A stretch of DNA of 64,000 bases. Origin: Microbacterium horticulturae (GTDB lineage: Bacteria > Actinomycetota > Actinomycetes > Actinomycetales > Microbacteriaceae). The notes below the pieces were generated by a model. That model was not told the DNA's origin and searched no databases. It worked only from the letters and a program-made list of their open reading frames with translations. Location: NCBI RefSeq assembly GCF_029094505.1, contig NZ_CP119108.1:3100001-3164000 (forward strand), in the 5' to 3' direction. This document shows positions 49,979 through 57,683 of this stretch, in pieces. The first letter of the stretch is position 1, and the number at the start of each line of letters is the position of its first letter. The position numbers and the translations under genes were made by a program.

Positions 49979-51238
49979 GATGGGCTCGACACGCTGAGCG
50001 CACCGGCGCGCCCGGCGCCGCACGGCGGTGCACGCCCGTCCCGAGGGGTGTGGATGCTGGGACCCGCGCTCGTCGCGGGAGTCGCCTATCTCGACCCCGG
50101 CAACGTGGCCAGCAACATGACCGCGGGGGCGAAATACGGCTATCTGCTGGTCTGGGTCGTCGTGCTTGCGAACCTCATCGCGTGGCTCGTGCAGTACCTG
50201 TCGGCCAAGCTGGGCCTGGTCACCGGCCGTAGCCTGCCCGAATTGCTCGGCGAGCGCATCCGGCGCCCGTGGGCGCGCCGCGCGTACTGGCTGCAGGCCG
50301 AGCTTGTGGCGATGGCCACCGACGTGGCCGAAGTCATCGGTGGCGCGGTCGCGCTGCAGCTGCTGTTCGGGCTGCCGCTGATCTGGGGCGGGGCGATCAC
50401 GGCGCTCGTGTCGCTCACACTCCTGGTCGCGCAGACGCGACACGGAGCCCGCACCTTCGAGTTCGTCATCATCGGCATGGTCGCCATCATCGCCGTGGGG
50501 TTCGTCGCGGGGGTCTTCGTCGCCCCGCCCGACGTCGCCGGCGTCGCCGGGGGTCTGGTGCCCCGCTTCGAGGATTCCGGATCGGTCCTGCTCGCAGCAT
50601 CCATCCTCGGCGCGACGGTCATGCCGCACGCGATCTACGCGCACTCGGCCCTGACCCGCGACCGGTTCAGCACCGACACCACGCCGATCCCTCGGCTGCT
50701 GCGCGCCACCCGCTGGGACGTCTCACTGGCCATGCTCATCGCGGGCGCCGTGAACGTCGCTATCCTGCTGCTGGCGGCCGCGAACCTCGCCGGCGTCGCC
50801 GGCACCGACTCGCTCGAGGGCGCGTATGCGGCACTGCACACCGGCGTCGGGCCGGCGATCGCCACGCTTTTCGCGGTCGGACTGCTCGCCAGCGGACTGG
50901 CCAGTACCTCGGTGGGCGCGTATGCCGGCGCCGAGATCATGCATGGCCTGCTGCACGCACGTATCCCGCTGCTGCTGCGCCGCCTGATCTCGGTGCTGCC
51001 GGCGCTCCTGCTTCTCGGCATCGGGGCCGATCCCACCCGAGCGCTCGTGCTCAGCCAGGTCGTGTTGTCGTTCGGCATCCCGTTCGCACTGATCCCACTG
51101 GTGTCGCTGACCGCTCGCGGGTCGGTACTGGGCCGGTTTCGCAACCGCGTCGCCACGACCGTGCTCGGCGCCGCGGCATCCCTCGCCCTCATAGTGTTGA
51201 ACGGGATGCTGCTGGTCCTCGTCGCCGCGGAGGCCTGA
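49970..51238 (+). CDS. mntH: Nramp-family divalent metal (Mn2+) transporter
   Basis: A 422-residue Nramp protein with about 11 membrane segments. TM1 holds the metal-binding LDPGN (VAYLDPGNVASNMTAG) and TM6 the MPH motif (GATVMPHAIYAHSAL). It imports Mn2+ (and possibly Fe2+) with protons. ATG 49970 lies in an operator palindrome. The gene is followed 18 nt later by a DtxR-family regulator whose metal ligands are of the Mn type, supporting the mntH name. Confidence 0.92.
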   Translation: MPKDGLDTLSAPARPAPHGGARPSRGVWMLGPALVAGVAYLDPGNVASNMTAGAKYGYLLVWVVVLANLIAWLVQYLSAKLGLVTGRSLPELLGERIRRPWARRAYWLQAELVAMATDVAEVIGGAVALQLLFGLPLIWGGAITALVSLTLLVAQTRHGARTFEFVIIGMVAIIAVGFVAGVFVAPPDVAGVAGGLVPRFEDSGSVLLAASILGATVMPHAIYAHSALTRDRFSTDTTPIPRLLRATRWDVSLAMLIAGAVNVAILLLAAANLAGVAGTDSLEGAYAALHTGVGPAIATLFAVGLLASGLASTSVGAYAGAEIMHGLLHARIPLLLRRLISVLPALLLLGIGADPTRALVLSQVVLSFGIPFALIPLVSLTARGSVLGRFRNRVATTVLGAAASLALIVLNGMLLVLVAAEA

Positions 51239-51244
51239 CCCCTC

Positions 51245-51250
51245 TACCCT
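51245..51250 (+). promoter_or_regulatory. -10-like box before mntR
   Basis: TACCCT, then GGGATG, then ATG 51257. It suggests an additional leaderless promoter for mntR and the second of the two adjacent ATGs as start. Confidence 0.4.
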
Positions 51251-51256
51251 GGGATG

Positions 51257-51892
51257 ATGCCCTCCCCCGCCGTCGACGACTATCTGAAGACGATCTACCA
51301 CCACACCGAGTGGCAGGTCGAGCAGATCACGCCGTCGCAGCTGGCCGCACAGCTGTCGCTGGCGCCGTCGAGCGTCACCGAGATGGTGCAGAAGCTCACT
51401 GCACAGGGACTGGTCTCGCACCGTCCGTACGGGCCGATAGCACTGACCCCGGAGGGCGCCCGGCGCGCAGCGGCGATCATCCGCCGACACCGGCTGATCG
51501 AGACCTGGCTGGTGCGCGAGTTCGACTACGCGTGGGACGAGGTGCACGACGAGGCCGAGATCCTCGAGCACGCGCTGAGCGACCGACTTCTGGCGGGAAT
51601 CGACGAGCGGCTCGGGCATCCGCACTTCGACCCGCACGGCGATGCGATCCCCGATGCCGACGGCCGCGTACACCGCGAGGAGTTCGTGCTGCTCGCTGAT
51701 GCGCCGGTCGGTCACCGGGGCCGCGTGCTGCGGGTGAGCGACCGCGACCCGGTGCTGCTGCGTGCGGTGCAGGATGCCGGACTCGACATCGGCACAGAAC
51801 TCGAGGTCGACGCGGCCGGCTGTGTGCGCGTGGCGGGCGCAGCCCGGACCGTGCCCGCCGGCGCTGAAGAGGCCGTGTGGCTCACGGTGTGA
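51257..51892 (+). CDS. mntR: DtxR-family manganese-dependent regulator
   Basis: A 211-residue regulator: winged HTH (residues 5-65, ITPSQLAAQLSLAPSSVTEMVQKLTAQGLV), dimerisation/metal domain (66-130) and a C-terminal SH3-like FeoA domain. Metal ligands resemble Bacillus MntR: Asp8, a His in RRHRLIE, and EILEH (Glu101, Glu104, His105), where DtxR iron regulators have Cys in the first of these positions. The residue equivalent to MntR Glu11 is Lys. ATG 51257 gives numbering identical to MntR around Asp8; ATG 51254 is the alternative. It presumably binds the two palindromes at mntH. Confidence 0.87.
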   Translation: MPSPAVDDYLKTIYHHTEWQVEQITPSQLAAQLSLAPSSVTEMVQKLTAQGLVSHRPYGPIALTPEGARRAAAIIRRHRLIETWLVREFDYAWDEVHDEAEILEHALSDRLLAGIDERLGHPHFDPHGDAIPDADGRVHREEFVLLADAPVGHRGRVLRVSDRDPVLLRAVQDAGLDIGTELEVDAAGCVRVAGAARTVPAGAEEAVWLTV

Positions 51893-51992
51893 GCACCGAG
51901 GTCAGAACAGCAGCCGACCGGCCATCAGCGACACGACGACGAGCGCAGCGTGCCGGCATCCCACCACCGGCGTCGCCCTGCCGTGACCTCGG

Positions 51993-52967
51993 TCACCGAA
52001 GCCGCCGGCGGGCACGGGCGGCCTTCTCAAACGGCCAGCGCACGCGCGTGGCGTTCTCGCAGTACTCCCAGAGGCGCGTGCCCAACGCGGGGTCGCGCGT
52101 CGCCTTCGCGGGCGTCGCCCTGTGCGGTTCGCCGTACACGGCGAATCGCGGACCCCAGAACTGTCCGCCCTCCACGACGGGGTCGATCAGGGCGCGCACC
52201 GGCGCCCAGGCACCGTGCTCCTTCGACTGGGCGATGGGCGTCTGCAGGTTGTCGACGAAGCGGGTCATCCGGCTCGGTTCGTTCACGCCGCGCACACCGG
52301 GGGTACGGCCGCTGATGGAGTAGCCGGGATGGGCGACCACGCTCGTCACGGGCACGCCCGCGTCGCGCAGCCGCCGATCGGCCTCGAGCCCCAGCACGGT
52401 GGTCGCGACCTTCGACTGCACGTACGCGCGCCAGGGGGTGTACCCCTCGACGAGCTCGGGGTCGGCCGGCTCACGATCGCCGGACAGCGCGGCGAGGCTG
52501 CCGAGCCATACCATGCGCCCGCCGACGACCGCGAGGTTCTGCAGCAGCTCTCCGGCAAGGGCGAAGTGACCGAGAACGTTTGTCGCGAACACGAGTTCGT
52601 GCCCGCCGACGGTCTGACGGTGCCGTGGAGGATGGACGATCCCCGCGTTCAGTAGCAGGCCGTGCAGCGGCCCGCGCGTGCGGGCTGTGGCCGCCGCGGC
52701 CCGGATCGAGCCGAAATTGCTGGTGTCGAGCAGCAGGGTCTCGAGGCTGCCGGCCTCGTCTCCCCCGACGCCGGACACTCGGCGCTCGACCGCGGCGTGC
52801 GCGGCGGCGAGCCGGTTCGGGTTGCGGCCTGTGAGGATCACATGGGCTCCTGCGCGCACGAGCTGCTCGGTCGCGAAATACCCCAGGCCCCGGGTGGAAC
52901 CGGTCACCAGGTAGCGCCTGCCGCTCAGGTCGGGCAGGCGTCGGGGATCCCAGGCCGTCCGCGCCAC
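51993..52967 (-). CDS. SDR-family oxidoreductase (retinol-dehydrogenase-like)
   Basis: A 324-residue SDR: cofactor loop TGSTRGLGYFATEQL (residues about 22-36), LLNAGIV, Ser in VWLGSLAAL and YVQSK (Tyr and Lys present). The length and the C-terminal extension resemble retinol-dehydrogenase/protochlorophyllide-reductase-like SDRs. GTG 52967 is selected because TATGCT lies exactly 6 nt upstream; an in-frame ATG at 52994 is possible. A 10-bp inverted repeat (51895-51904 and 51984-51993) between it and mntR may end transcription. Substrate unknown. Confidence 0.85.
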   Translation of the reverse strand: MARTAWDPRRLPDLSGRRYLVTGSTRGLGYFATEQLVRAGAHVILTGRNPNRLAAAHAAVERRVSGVGGDEAGSLETLLLDTSNFGSIRAAAATARTRGPLHGLLLNAGIVHPPRHRQTVGGHELVFATNVLGHFALAGELLQNLAVVGGRMVWLGSLAALSGDREPADPELVEGYTPWRAYVQSKVATTVLGLEADRRLRDAGVPVTSVVAHPGYSISGRTPGVRGVNEPSRMTRFVDNLQTPIAQSKEHGAWAPVRALIDPVVEGGQFWGPRFAVYGEPHRATPAKATRDPALGTRLWEYCENATRVRWPFEKAARARRRLR

Positions 52968-52973
52968 CCTTCG

Positions 52974-52979
52974 AGCATA
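52974..52979 (-). promoter_or_regulatory. -10 box of a probable leaderless promoter
   Basis: TATGCT on the minus strand, then CGAAGG, then the SDR GTG at 52967. Confidence 0.5.
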
Positions 52980-53063
52980 TTCCCGCCGGAGCATCGGGCA
53001 GGCGGGGCGCGCGCGGCGCCGATCAGGATCGCACGACCGCATGGGGCAGCGTCCTCTCTCGCG

Positions 53064-53135
53064 ACCCTCCTGGGAATGAGGACGCCTTCTCTCCTGGCCT
53101 CCCGTCCTTATCACCAGGAGGGTCTGCTCTAGGCT
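53064..53135 (+). promoter_or_regulatory. Promoter with overlapping inverted repeat, HAD phosphatase gene
   Basis: TTATCA (53108-53113), 16 nt, TAGGCT (53130-53135), 6 nt, ATG 53142: a complete leaderless promoter. ACCCTCCTGG (53064-53073) is repeated inverted as CCAGGAGGGT (53114-53123) between the -35 and -10 boxes, and an 8-bp repeat GCGTCCTC/GAGGACGC (53049-53056/53078-53085) interleaves with it. Confidence 0.5.
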
Positions 53136-53141
53136 GGGCGC

Positions 53142-53918
53142 ATGCGGACCCGAGCCGATATCGAGTGCTGGCTGACCGACATGGACGGCGTGCTGGTCCA
53201 TGAGAACCGCCCGATCCCCGGAGCGTCCGAGCTGCTCGCGCAGTGGCGGGACCGCGGCATCCCGTTCCTGGTCCTCACGAACAACCCGATCTACACGCGA
53301 CGCGACCTCTCGGCGCGACTGGCGCGCTCGGGGCTCGACGTGCCCGAGGACCGCATCTGGACCTCGGCGCTGGCCACCGCGCAGTTCCTGAAGTCGCAGA
53401 TGCCCGGCGGCGCGGCGTTCGTCATCGGCGAGGCAGGCCTGACCACGGCACTGCACGAGGCCGGGTTCATCATGACCGAGACGCAGCCCGACTACGTCGT
53501 CGTCGGCGAGACCCGGCAGTATTCGTTCGAGGCGATCACGATGGCCATCCGCTTCATCAACGCCGGCGCACGCTTCATCATCACGAACCCTGACTCGACC
53601 GGCCCGACGTCGGCGGGCGTGGTTCCGGCCACCGGCTCGTTCGCGGCCCTCATCACCAAGGCCACCGGCAAGGAGCCGTACGTGGTCGGCAAACCCAACC
53701 CGATGATGTTCCGCTCGGCCATGAACCAGATCGGCGCCCACTCCGAGAACACCGGCATGATCGGCGATCGCATGGACACCGACGTCGTCGCCGGTATCGA
53801 GGCCGGCCTGCACACCGTTCTCGTGAAGACCGGCATCACCGACCGCGCCGAGATCGAGCGGTATCCGTTCCGCCCCGACGAGATCGTCGACTCGGTCGCC
53901 GATCTCGTGGATCGCTGA
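53142..53918 (+). CDS. HAD-IIA family hydrolase (NagD-like phosphatase)
   Basis: A 258-residue HAD phosphatase: motif I WLTDMDGVLVHEN (nucleophile Asp near residue 13), motif II VLTNNP, a Lys in KPNPMMFRSAMNQ and motif IV MIGDRMDTDVVAGIEAG. The C2 cap between motifs II and III places it in subfamily IIA with NagD and PNPase-like enzymes. It dephosphorylates small phosphorylated metabolites. ATG 53142 is set by the leaderless promoter. Confidence 0.9.
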   Translation: MRTRADIECWLTDMDGVLVHENRPIPGASELLAQWRDRGIPFLVLTNNPIYTRRDLSARLARSGLDVPEDRIWTSALATAQFLKSQMPGGAAFVIGEAGLTTALHEAGFIMTETQPDYVVVGETRQYSFEAITMAIRFINAGARFIITNPDSTGPTSAGVVPATGSFAALITKATGKEPYVVGKPNPMMFRSAMNQIGAHSENTGMIGDRMDTDVVAGIEAGLHTVLVKTGITDRAEIERYPFRPDEIVDSVADLVDR

Positions 53919-53925
53919 TCCGCAC

Positions 53926-54030
53926 ATGACCGCGCTCGAGCAGACTCTGCTGTTCGCGGTGACCACGCTGGTGATCGCCGGCACACTCGTGGTGTTCGTC
54001 GTGCAGTACTTCCGCAACCACCGCGATTGA
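53926..54030 (+). CDS. Small single-pass membrane protein
   Basis: A 34-residue open frame, 7 nt after the HAD gene stop, encoding a short acidic start (MTALEQ), one hydrophobic helix (TLLFAVTTLVIAGTLVVFVVQYF) and a basic end (RNHRD). Composition is that of a real small membrane protein (positive-inside C-terminus), and it fits an operon with the HAD gene. Function unknown; no clear ribosome site. Confidence 0.55.
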   Translation: MTALEQTLLFAVTTLVIAGTLVVFVVQYFRNHRD

Positions 54031-54034
54031 CACG

Positions 54035-54685
54035 TCACCCGCGCGACACGAAGCCCGACTCGTAGGCGAGGATCACCGCCTGAACGCGGTCGCGCAGCCG
54101 GAGCTTCGCAAGGATCGACGCGACATGCGTCTTCACGGTGGCGGGACTGACGAAGAGCTCAGCCGCGATCTCAACGTTCGTGCCCCCGCGCGCCAGCGCC
54201 TGCAGAACGTCACGTTCGCGCGCGCTCAACGTGTCAAGAGCGGGAGGGATGCCGCGGGCCGGCGCCGCGCGCACGTAGCTGTCGACGATGCGATCCACGA
54301 CGGATGCCGCAAGAGCCGTCTCGCCCGCCGCCACAGAGCGCACGGCGCGAATGAGCTCCGACGGCGCGGCGTCCTTCAGCAGGTAGCCGCTCGCCCCCTC
54401 GCGCAGCGCCGCCACGACGTACTCGTCGAGGTCGTAGGTGGTCAGCATGAGGACCCGCACCGACGCGTCCTCACGGACGATCACCCGCATCGCGTCGAGC
54501 CCGTCCAACTCGGGCATCCGCACGTCCATGAGCACGACGTCCGGCCGGTGCTCGCGCACCGCGGTGATGGCCTGCGCGCCGGTGGCCGCCTCGCCGCAGA
54601 CGGTGATGTCATCCTGCTGCTCGAGCATGATCCGCAGGCCTCCGCGAACCAGGTCTTGATCGTCGGCGATGACGACGCTGATCAT
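54035..54685 (-). CDS. NarL/FixJ-type response regulator
   Basis: A 216-residue regulator: receiver domain (1-120) with acidic pair DD at 8-9, phospho-acceptor Asp54 in VVLMDVRMPELDG, and Lys in GYLLKDA; LuxR-type HTH (about 150-212) with LSARERDVLQALARGGTNVEIAAELFVSPATVKTHVASILAKL. ATG 54685 overlaps the kinase stop (ATGA), so the two form one expression unit. Confidence 0.93.
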   Translation of the reverse strand: MISVVIADDQDLVRGGLRIMLEQQDDITVCGEAATGAQAITAVREHRPDVVLMDVRMPELDGLDAMRVIVREDASVRVLMLTTYDLDEYVVAALREGASGYLLKDAAPSELIRAVRSVAAGETALAASVVDRIVDSYVRAAPARGIPPALDTLSARERDVLQALARGGTNVEIAAELFVSPATVKTHVASILAKLRLRDRVQAVILAYESGFVSRG

Positions 54686-55770
54686 GTCGCCGCCTCGGGA
54701 AGCGGCATCCACACCCGCACGCACCAGCCGTCACCGGCGGGGGATGCCTCGACCCGGCCTCCGCACGCGAGTGCGCGCTGTCGCATGCCGATGAGGCCGC
54801 GTCCGTCGGGCCGGACGGTGCCGATGGGGCCGCCATTGACGATCTCGAGCACCAGCTCGCCGGGACGGTGATCGACGAGCACTCGCACCGGCGCACCCGG
54901 CGCATGCCGGCGCGCGTTGGTCAGCGCCTCTTGCACGATCCGGAAGCACGCGTCGCCCGGATCGCCGGCGACGACCTGGCGGGCACCCGTCACCGTCAGC
55001 TCGGCCCCGCTGTGCAGAGCCAGCTCGGCGACCCGGGTGAGACCGTCGTCGGCCGGCCGCTGTGCGGAGAGAACGTGCCGCACGTCGTCGAGTCCGTCGT
55101 GCGCCGCGAGCCTGATCCGCTCGACGGGGGCGCGGGCGGGGTGCTCTTCTTCCAGCAGCGAGCCCGCGGCTCCCGCCTGCACCGCGATGCTGGACAGCGT
55201 GTGCCCGAGGGCGTCGTGCAGATCGCGAGTGATGCGCATCCGCTCGGCGTCCGCCGACAGCGCGGCCACATGCGAGCGGGAGGCCGCGAGCTCGGCCGAC
55301 AGAGTGCGCAGACGCTGCGCCTGCGCCCGCGAGCGCGCGAGCAGCCATCCGGCCACCGCAGGCGCGGCGACGAGCACCGGCGGGGTCAGCAGCATTTCGA
55401 CGGTCGAGGTACTCGTCCGCACCTGGATGACGTACTCGGCCACGAGCAGCATCCCGAGCGCCGCGAACATCTGCCACCCGGTCAGCCGAGAGGCGAGCGA
55501 GAAGGCGACGACGAGCGAGGTGACGAATGCCCAGAGCGGGGTGGAGGGGTCCGGCAGCAACGAGATGGCGACCACGCCGAGCGAGGCGACGATCGCCATC
55601 GCCCACGGCGCGACGGTGCGCAGCGCGACGCTGCCGGCGACGAGCACCGCGATGATGTCGGCGAGCGGGTGGGCGGCCGCGGCATCCATCACCGTCGAGA
55701 CGAGGGCGCCGATGGCCAGCACCATGGCGATGACGGCGTCGGCCCACGGAACGCGCATGCGGCGTTGCAT
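54682..55770 (-). CDS. NarL-family sensor histidine kinase (HisKA_3)
   Basis: A 362-residue kinase with about five N-terminal membrane segments (residues 10-145) and no large extracellular loop, then the HisKA_3 helix MRITRDLHDALGHTLSSIAVQ with His185, and an ATP-binding domain (EALTNARRHAPGAPVRV; GRGLIGMRQRALACGG). ATG 55770 is selected because TATCGT lies 6 nt upstream; the GTG at 55776 is the alternative. Membrane-stress sensing is typical of this architecture. The divergent membrane protein gene at 55948 may be a target. Confidence 0.9.
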   Translation of the reverse strand: MQRRMRVPWADAVIAMVLAIGALVSTVMDAAAAHPLADIIAVLVAGSVALRTVAPWAMAIVASLGVVAISLLPDPSTPLWAFVTSLVVAFSLASRLTGWQMFAALGMLLVAEYVIQVRTSTSTVEMLLTPPVLVAAPAVAGWLLARSRAQAQRLRTLSAELAASRSHVAALSADAERMRITRDLHDALGHTLSSIAVQAGAAGSLLEEEHPARAPVERIRLAAHDGLDDVRHVLSAQRPADDGLTRVAELALHSGAELTVTGARQVVAGDPGDACFRIVQEALTNARRHAPGAPVRVLVDHRPGELVLEIVNGGPIGTVRPDGRGLIGMRQRALACGGRVEASPAGDGWCVRVWMPLPEAAT

Positions 55771-55776
55771 GCCCAC

Positions 55777-55782
55777 ACGATA
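55777..55782 (-). promoter_or_regulatory. -10 box of a probable leaderless promoter
   Basis: TATCGT on the minus strand, then GTGGGC, then the kinase ATG at 55770. Confidence 0.5.
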
Positions 55783-55947
55783 GACCCGCGCGCCGACGCT
55801 CCGCCTCGGCTGTACGGCCGAGTTCCGCTCGCCCGTCCGGGCGAGGTGCGTTGATCGATACCCACCGCGCGGGCGATGCGGCGCGACGATGCGCGCACCT
55901 ACCGTGACGACATCCGGGCGATGTCCCGGGCCACCACGGAGGAACCT

Positions 55948-56634
55948 ATGCCCGACACCCCTGTAATCGACCGGCCTCGCACCGCTCTGCTGTGCGTGTG
56001 CCTCATCGCCGCACCGCTCGCCGAGACGATCGAGCAGGTGCTCTCACCCTTGACCGGAGGGACGACCGCCGACGATCTCGCGGCGATCGCCGCGGCGCCC
56101 GGCCGATTCATGGCTTCGGTGCTGATCGGCCTGCTCGGCACCGCACTGCTGCTGCCCGCGCTGCTGGGACTGGCCCGCCGAGGCTCCGACCGTTCGCCGG
56201 TGCTGGCTCTGCTCGCTGCCATCGCGATCGGCGCATCGTCGCTGGGGTTCGCCGGCGTGCGGATGGCGCAGGGCTTCGAATACGCCCTGGCGCGGAGCGG
56301 GATGCCGCGCGCCGACGCGGCCGCGCTGTTCGACGCGAGCACGGGCACGGCGGTTGCGCTCGCACTCACCGTGGCGTTCCTGGGCGGAACCGTCGTCGGC
56401 ACCGTCCTGCTTGCGATCGCGCTGTGGCGCTCGCACCGGGTGCCGATCGGCGCGCTCGTGCTGCTGCTGCTGTTCCCGCTCGTGGACCTCGCGCTGCCCG
56501 CACGTCCCGGTCCGGTCATCTCGCACCTCGTGCTGCTCGCGTCATTCACCTGGATAGCCGTCGCGCTCCTGCGCGCCGCGCCGGCCCGGCGCGTGCGGTC
56601 AGGCTCGCGGCGGTCGGTCACCACGGGGGCGTGA
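55948..56634 (+). CDS. Six-helix integral membrane protein of unknown function
   Basis: A 228-residue protein with about six predicted membrane segments (for example TALLCVCLIAAPLAETIEQVL, FMASVLIGLLGTALLLPALLG, FLGGTVVGTVLLAIALW) and a basic cytoplasmic C-terminus. I do not recognise a characterised family. ATG 55948 has GGAGGAACCT directly upstream. It is divergent from the two-component system (177-nt gap), which may regulate it (inference). Confidence 0.75.
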   Translation: MPDTPVIDRPRTALLCVCLIAAPLAETIEQVLSPLTGGTTADDLAAIAAAPGRFMASVLIGLLGTALLLPALLGLARRGSDRSPVLALLAAIAIGASSLGFAGVRMAQGFEYALARSGMPRADAAALFDASTGTAVALALTVAFLGGTVVGTVLLAIALWRSHRVPIGALVLLLLFPLVDLALPARPGPVISHLVLLASFTWIAVALLRAAPARRVRSGSRRSVTTGA

Positions 56635-56658
56635 GCGCTGCCGCGATGCGGCCGGGGG

Positions 56659-56746
56659 CGTTCAGAACTCAGCACGTCTGTGCCGCAGAATCACGAAACC
56701 GGCATGATCGCGACGCGAAGCGCCGACATCAGCTGAGTTCTGAACG
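56659..56746. repeat. Perfect inverted repeat, 15-bp arms, between convergent genes
   Basis: CGTTCAGAACTCAGC (56659-56673) and GCTGAGTTCTGAACG (56732-56746) are exact complements with a 58-nt spacer. It lies between the stops of the membrane protein gene (56634) and the ROK gene (56757), so it may act as a two-way terminator, but it is larger and less GC-rich than the others here. Confidence 0.65.
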
Positions 56747-56756
56747 AACCGCGCAG

Positions 56757-57683
56757 CTACACCGCGGCGGTCTCGCGGCGCAGCACGAGCGCAGCCGCAC
56801 CGATCAGCGGCCCGTCGCCGCCCAGTCCGCTGCGCACGATGCGCGCCGCGCGCGCGTAGTCCAGTGCGGCGGCCTCCCGCAGAGCCGCGCCGATGAGGTC
56901 GACGTAGTCGTCGGCCACGTGCGAGAACCCGCCGCCCACGGCGAAGAGCTCGACGTCGACGAGCGCCGCGATGTCGGCGAGCGCACGGCCGATCGCGCGC
57001 GCCGAGCGCTCGATCGCGGCGCGGGCGACGGAGTGGCCGGATGCCGCGGCCGCCGCCAGCTCTTCGCCGGTGGTCCCCGCCCACCCCTGCTTCTGCGCCC
57101 ACTCGACACTCGCCGGTCCCGACGCCACCCGCTCGAGCGACAGCCCGTCGTCGGAGTGCATCTGACCGAGGTGTCCGGCGTTGCCGGTGGTGCCGGCGAA
57201 CAGGCGCCCGTCGACGAGGAAGCCGCCACCGATCCCGGTCGACACCACGAATGCCAGCGACACACGCGCGTCGCGGGTCGCACCGACCCACGACTCGGCC
57301 AGCGCCAGGCAGCCGCCGTCGTGGCCGAGACACACCGGCACCTCGCGGTGGCCGACGCGAGCCACGGCGTCGGCCACGACGTCGCGCAGCGGCATCCCGT
57401 GCAGTTTCGGCATGTTGACGGGCGCGATCGTCCCCGCCGCGTGGTCGATGGGTCCCGCACTGCCGATGCCGACGCCGACCACGCCGTCGCCCGCTCCGGC
57501 TCCCGCTCCGGAGAGCACCGTGCGCACCACCTGGATGAGAGCGCCCTGCAGCAGATCGGGGGTGGCGCCGGGCCCGGTCGGACGGCGCGCGCGCGAGCCC
57601 GGCACGACAGCGCCGGCACTGTCGACGAGGGCGGCCTCGACCTTCGTGCCGCCCAGGTCGACGGCCAGAGCGAGGTCGGTCAC
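56757..57683 (-). CDS. ROK-family sugar kinase-like protein without the zinc motif
   Basis: A 308-residue ROK protein: phosphate loop LALAVDLGGTKVEAALVD (residues 3-20) and catalytic Asp in CLGHDGGCLALAESWVG, both usual for sugar kinases. The Cys-rich zinc motif (CxCGxxGCxE) that normally follows GHxx is absent; the region reads GHLGQMHSDDGLSLERVASG. No HTH, so not a repressor. The GTG start overlaps the permease stop (GTGA). As the last gene of a sugar-importer operon it probably phosphorylates the incoming sugar. Confidence 0.85.
   Translation of the reverse strand: MTDLALAVDLGGTKVEAALVDSAGAVVPGSRARRPTGPGATPDLLQGALIQVVRTVLSGAGAGAGDGVVGVGIGSAGPIDHAAGTIAPVNMPKLHGMPLRDVVADAVARVGHREVPVCLGHDGGCLALAESWVGATRDARVSLAFVVSTGIGGGFLVDGRLFAGTTGNAGHLGQMHSDDGLSLERVASGPASVEWAQKQGWAGTTGEELAAAAASGHSVARAAIERSARAIGRALADIAALVDVELFAVGGGFSHVADDYVDLIGAALREAAALDYARAARIVRSGLGGDGPLIGAAALVLRRETAAV

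Noticed and set aside
51895..51993. 10-bp inverted repeat after mntR as a strong terminator
   Set aside because: The 79-nt loop makes a stable terminator hairpin unlikely; noted only as a possible weak element.
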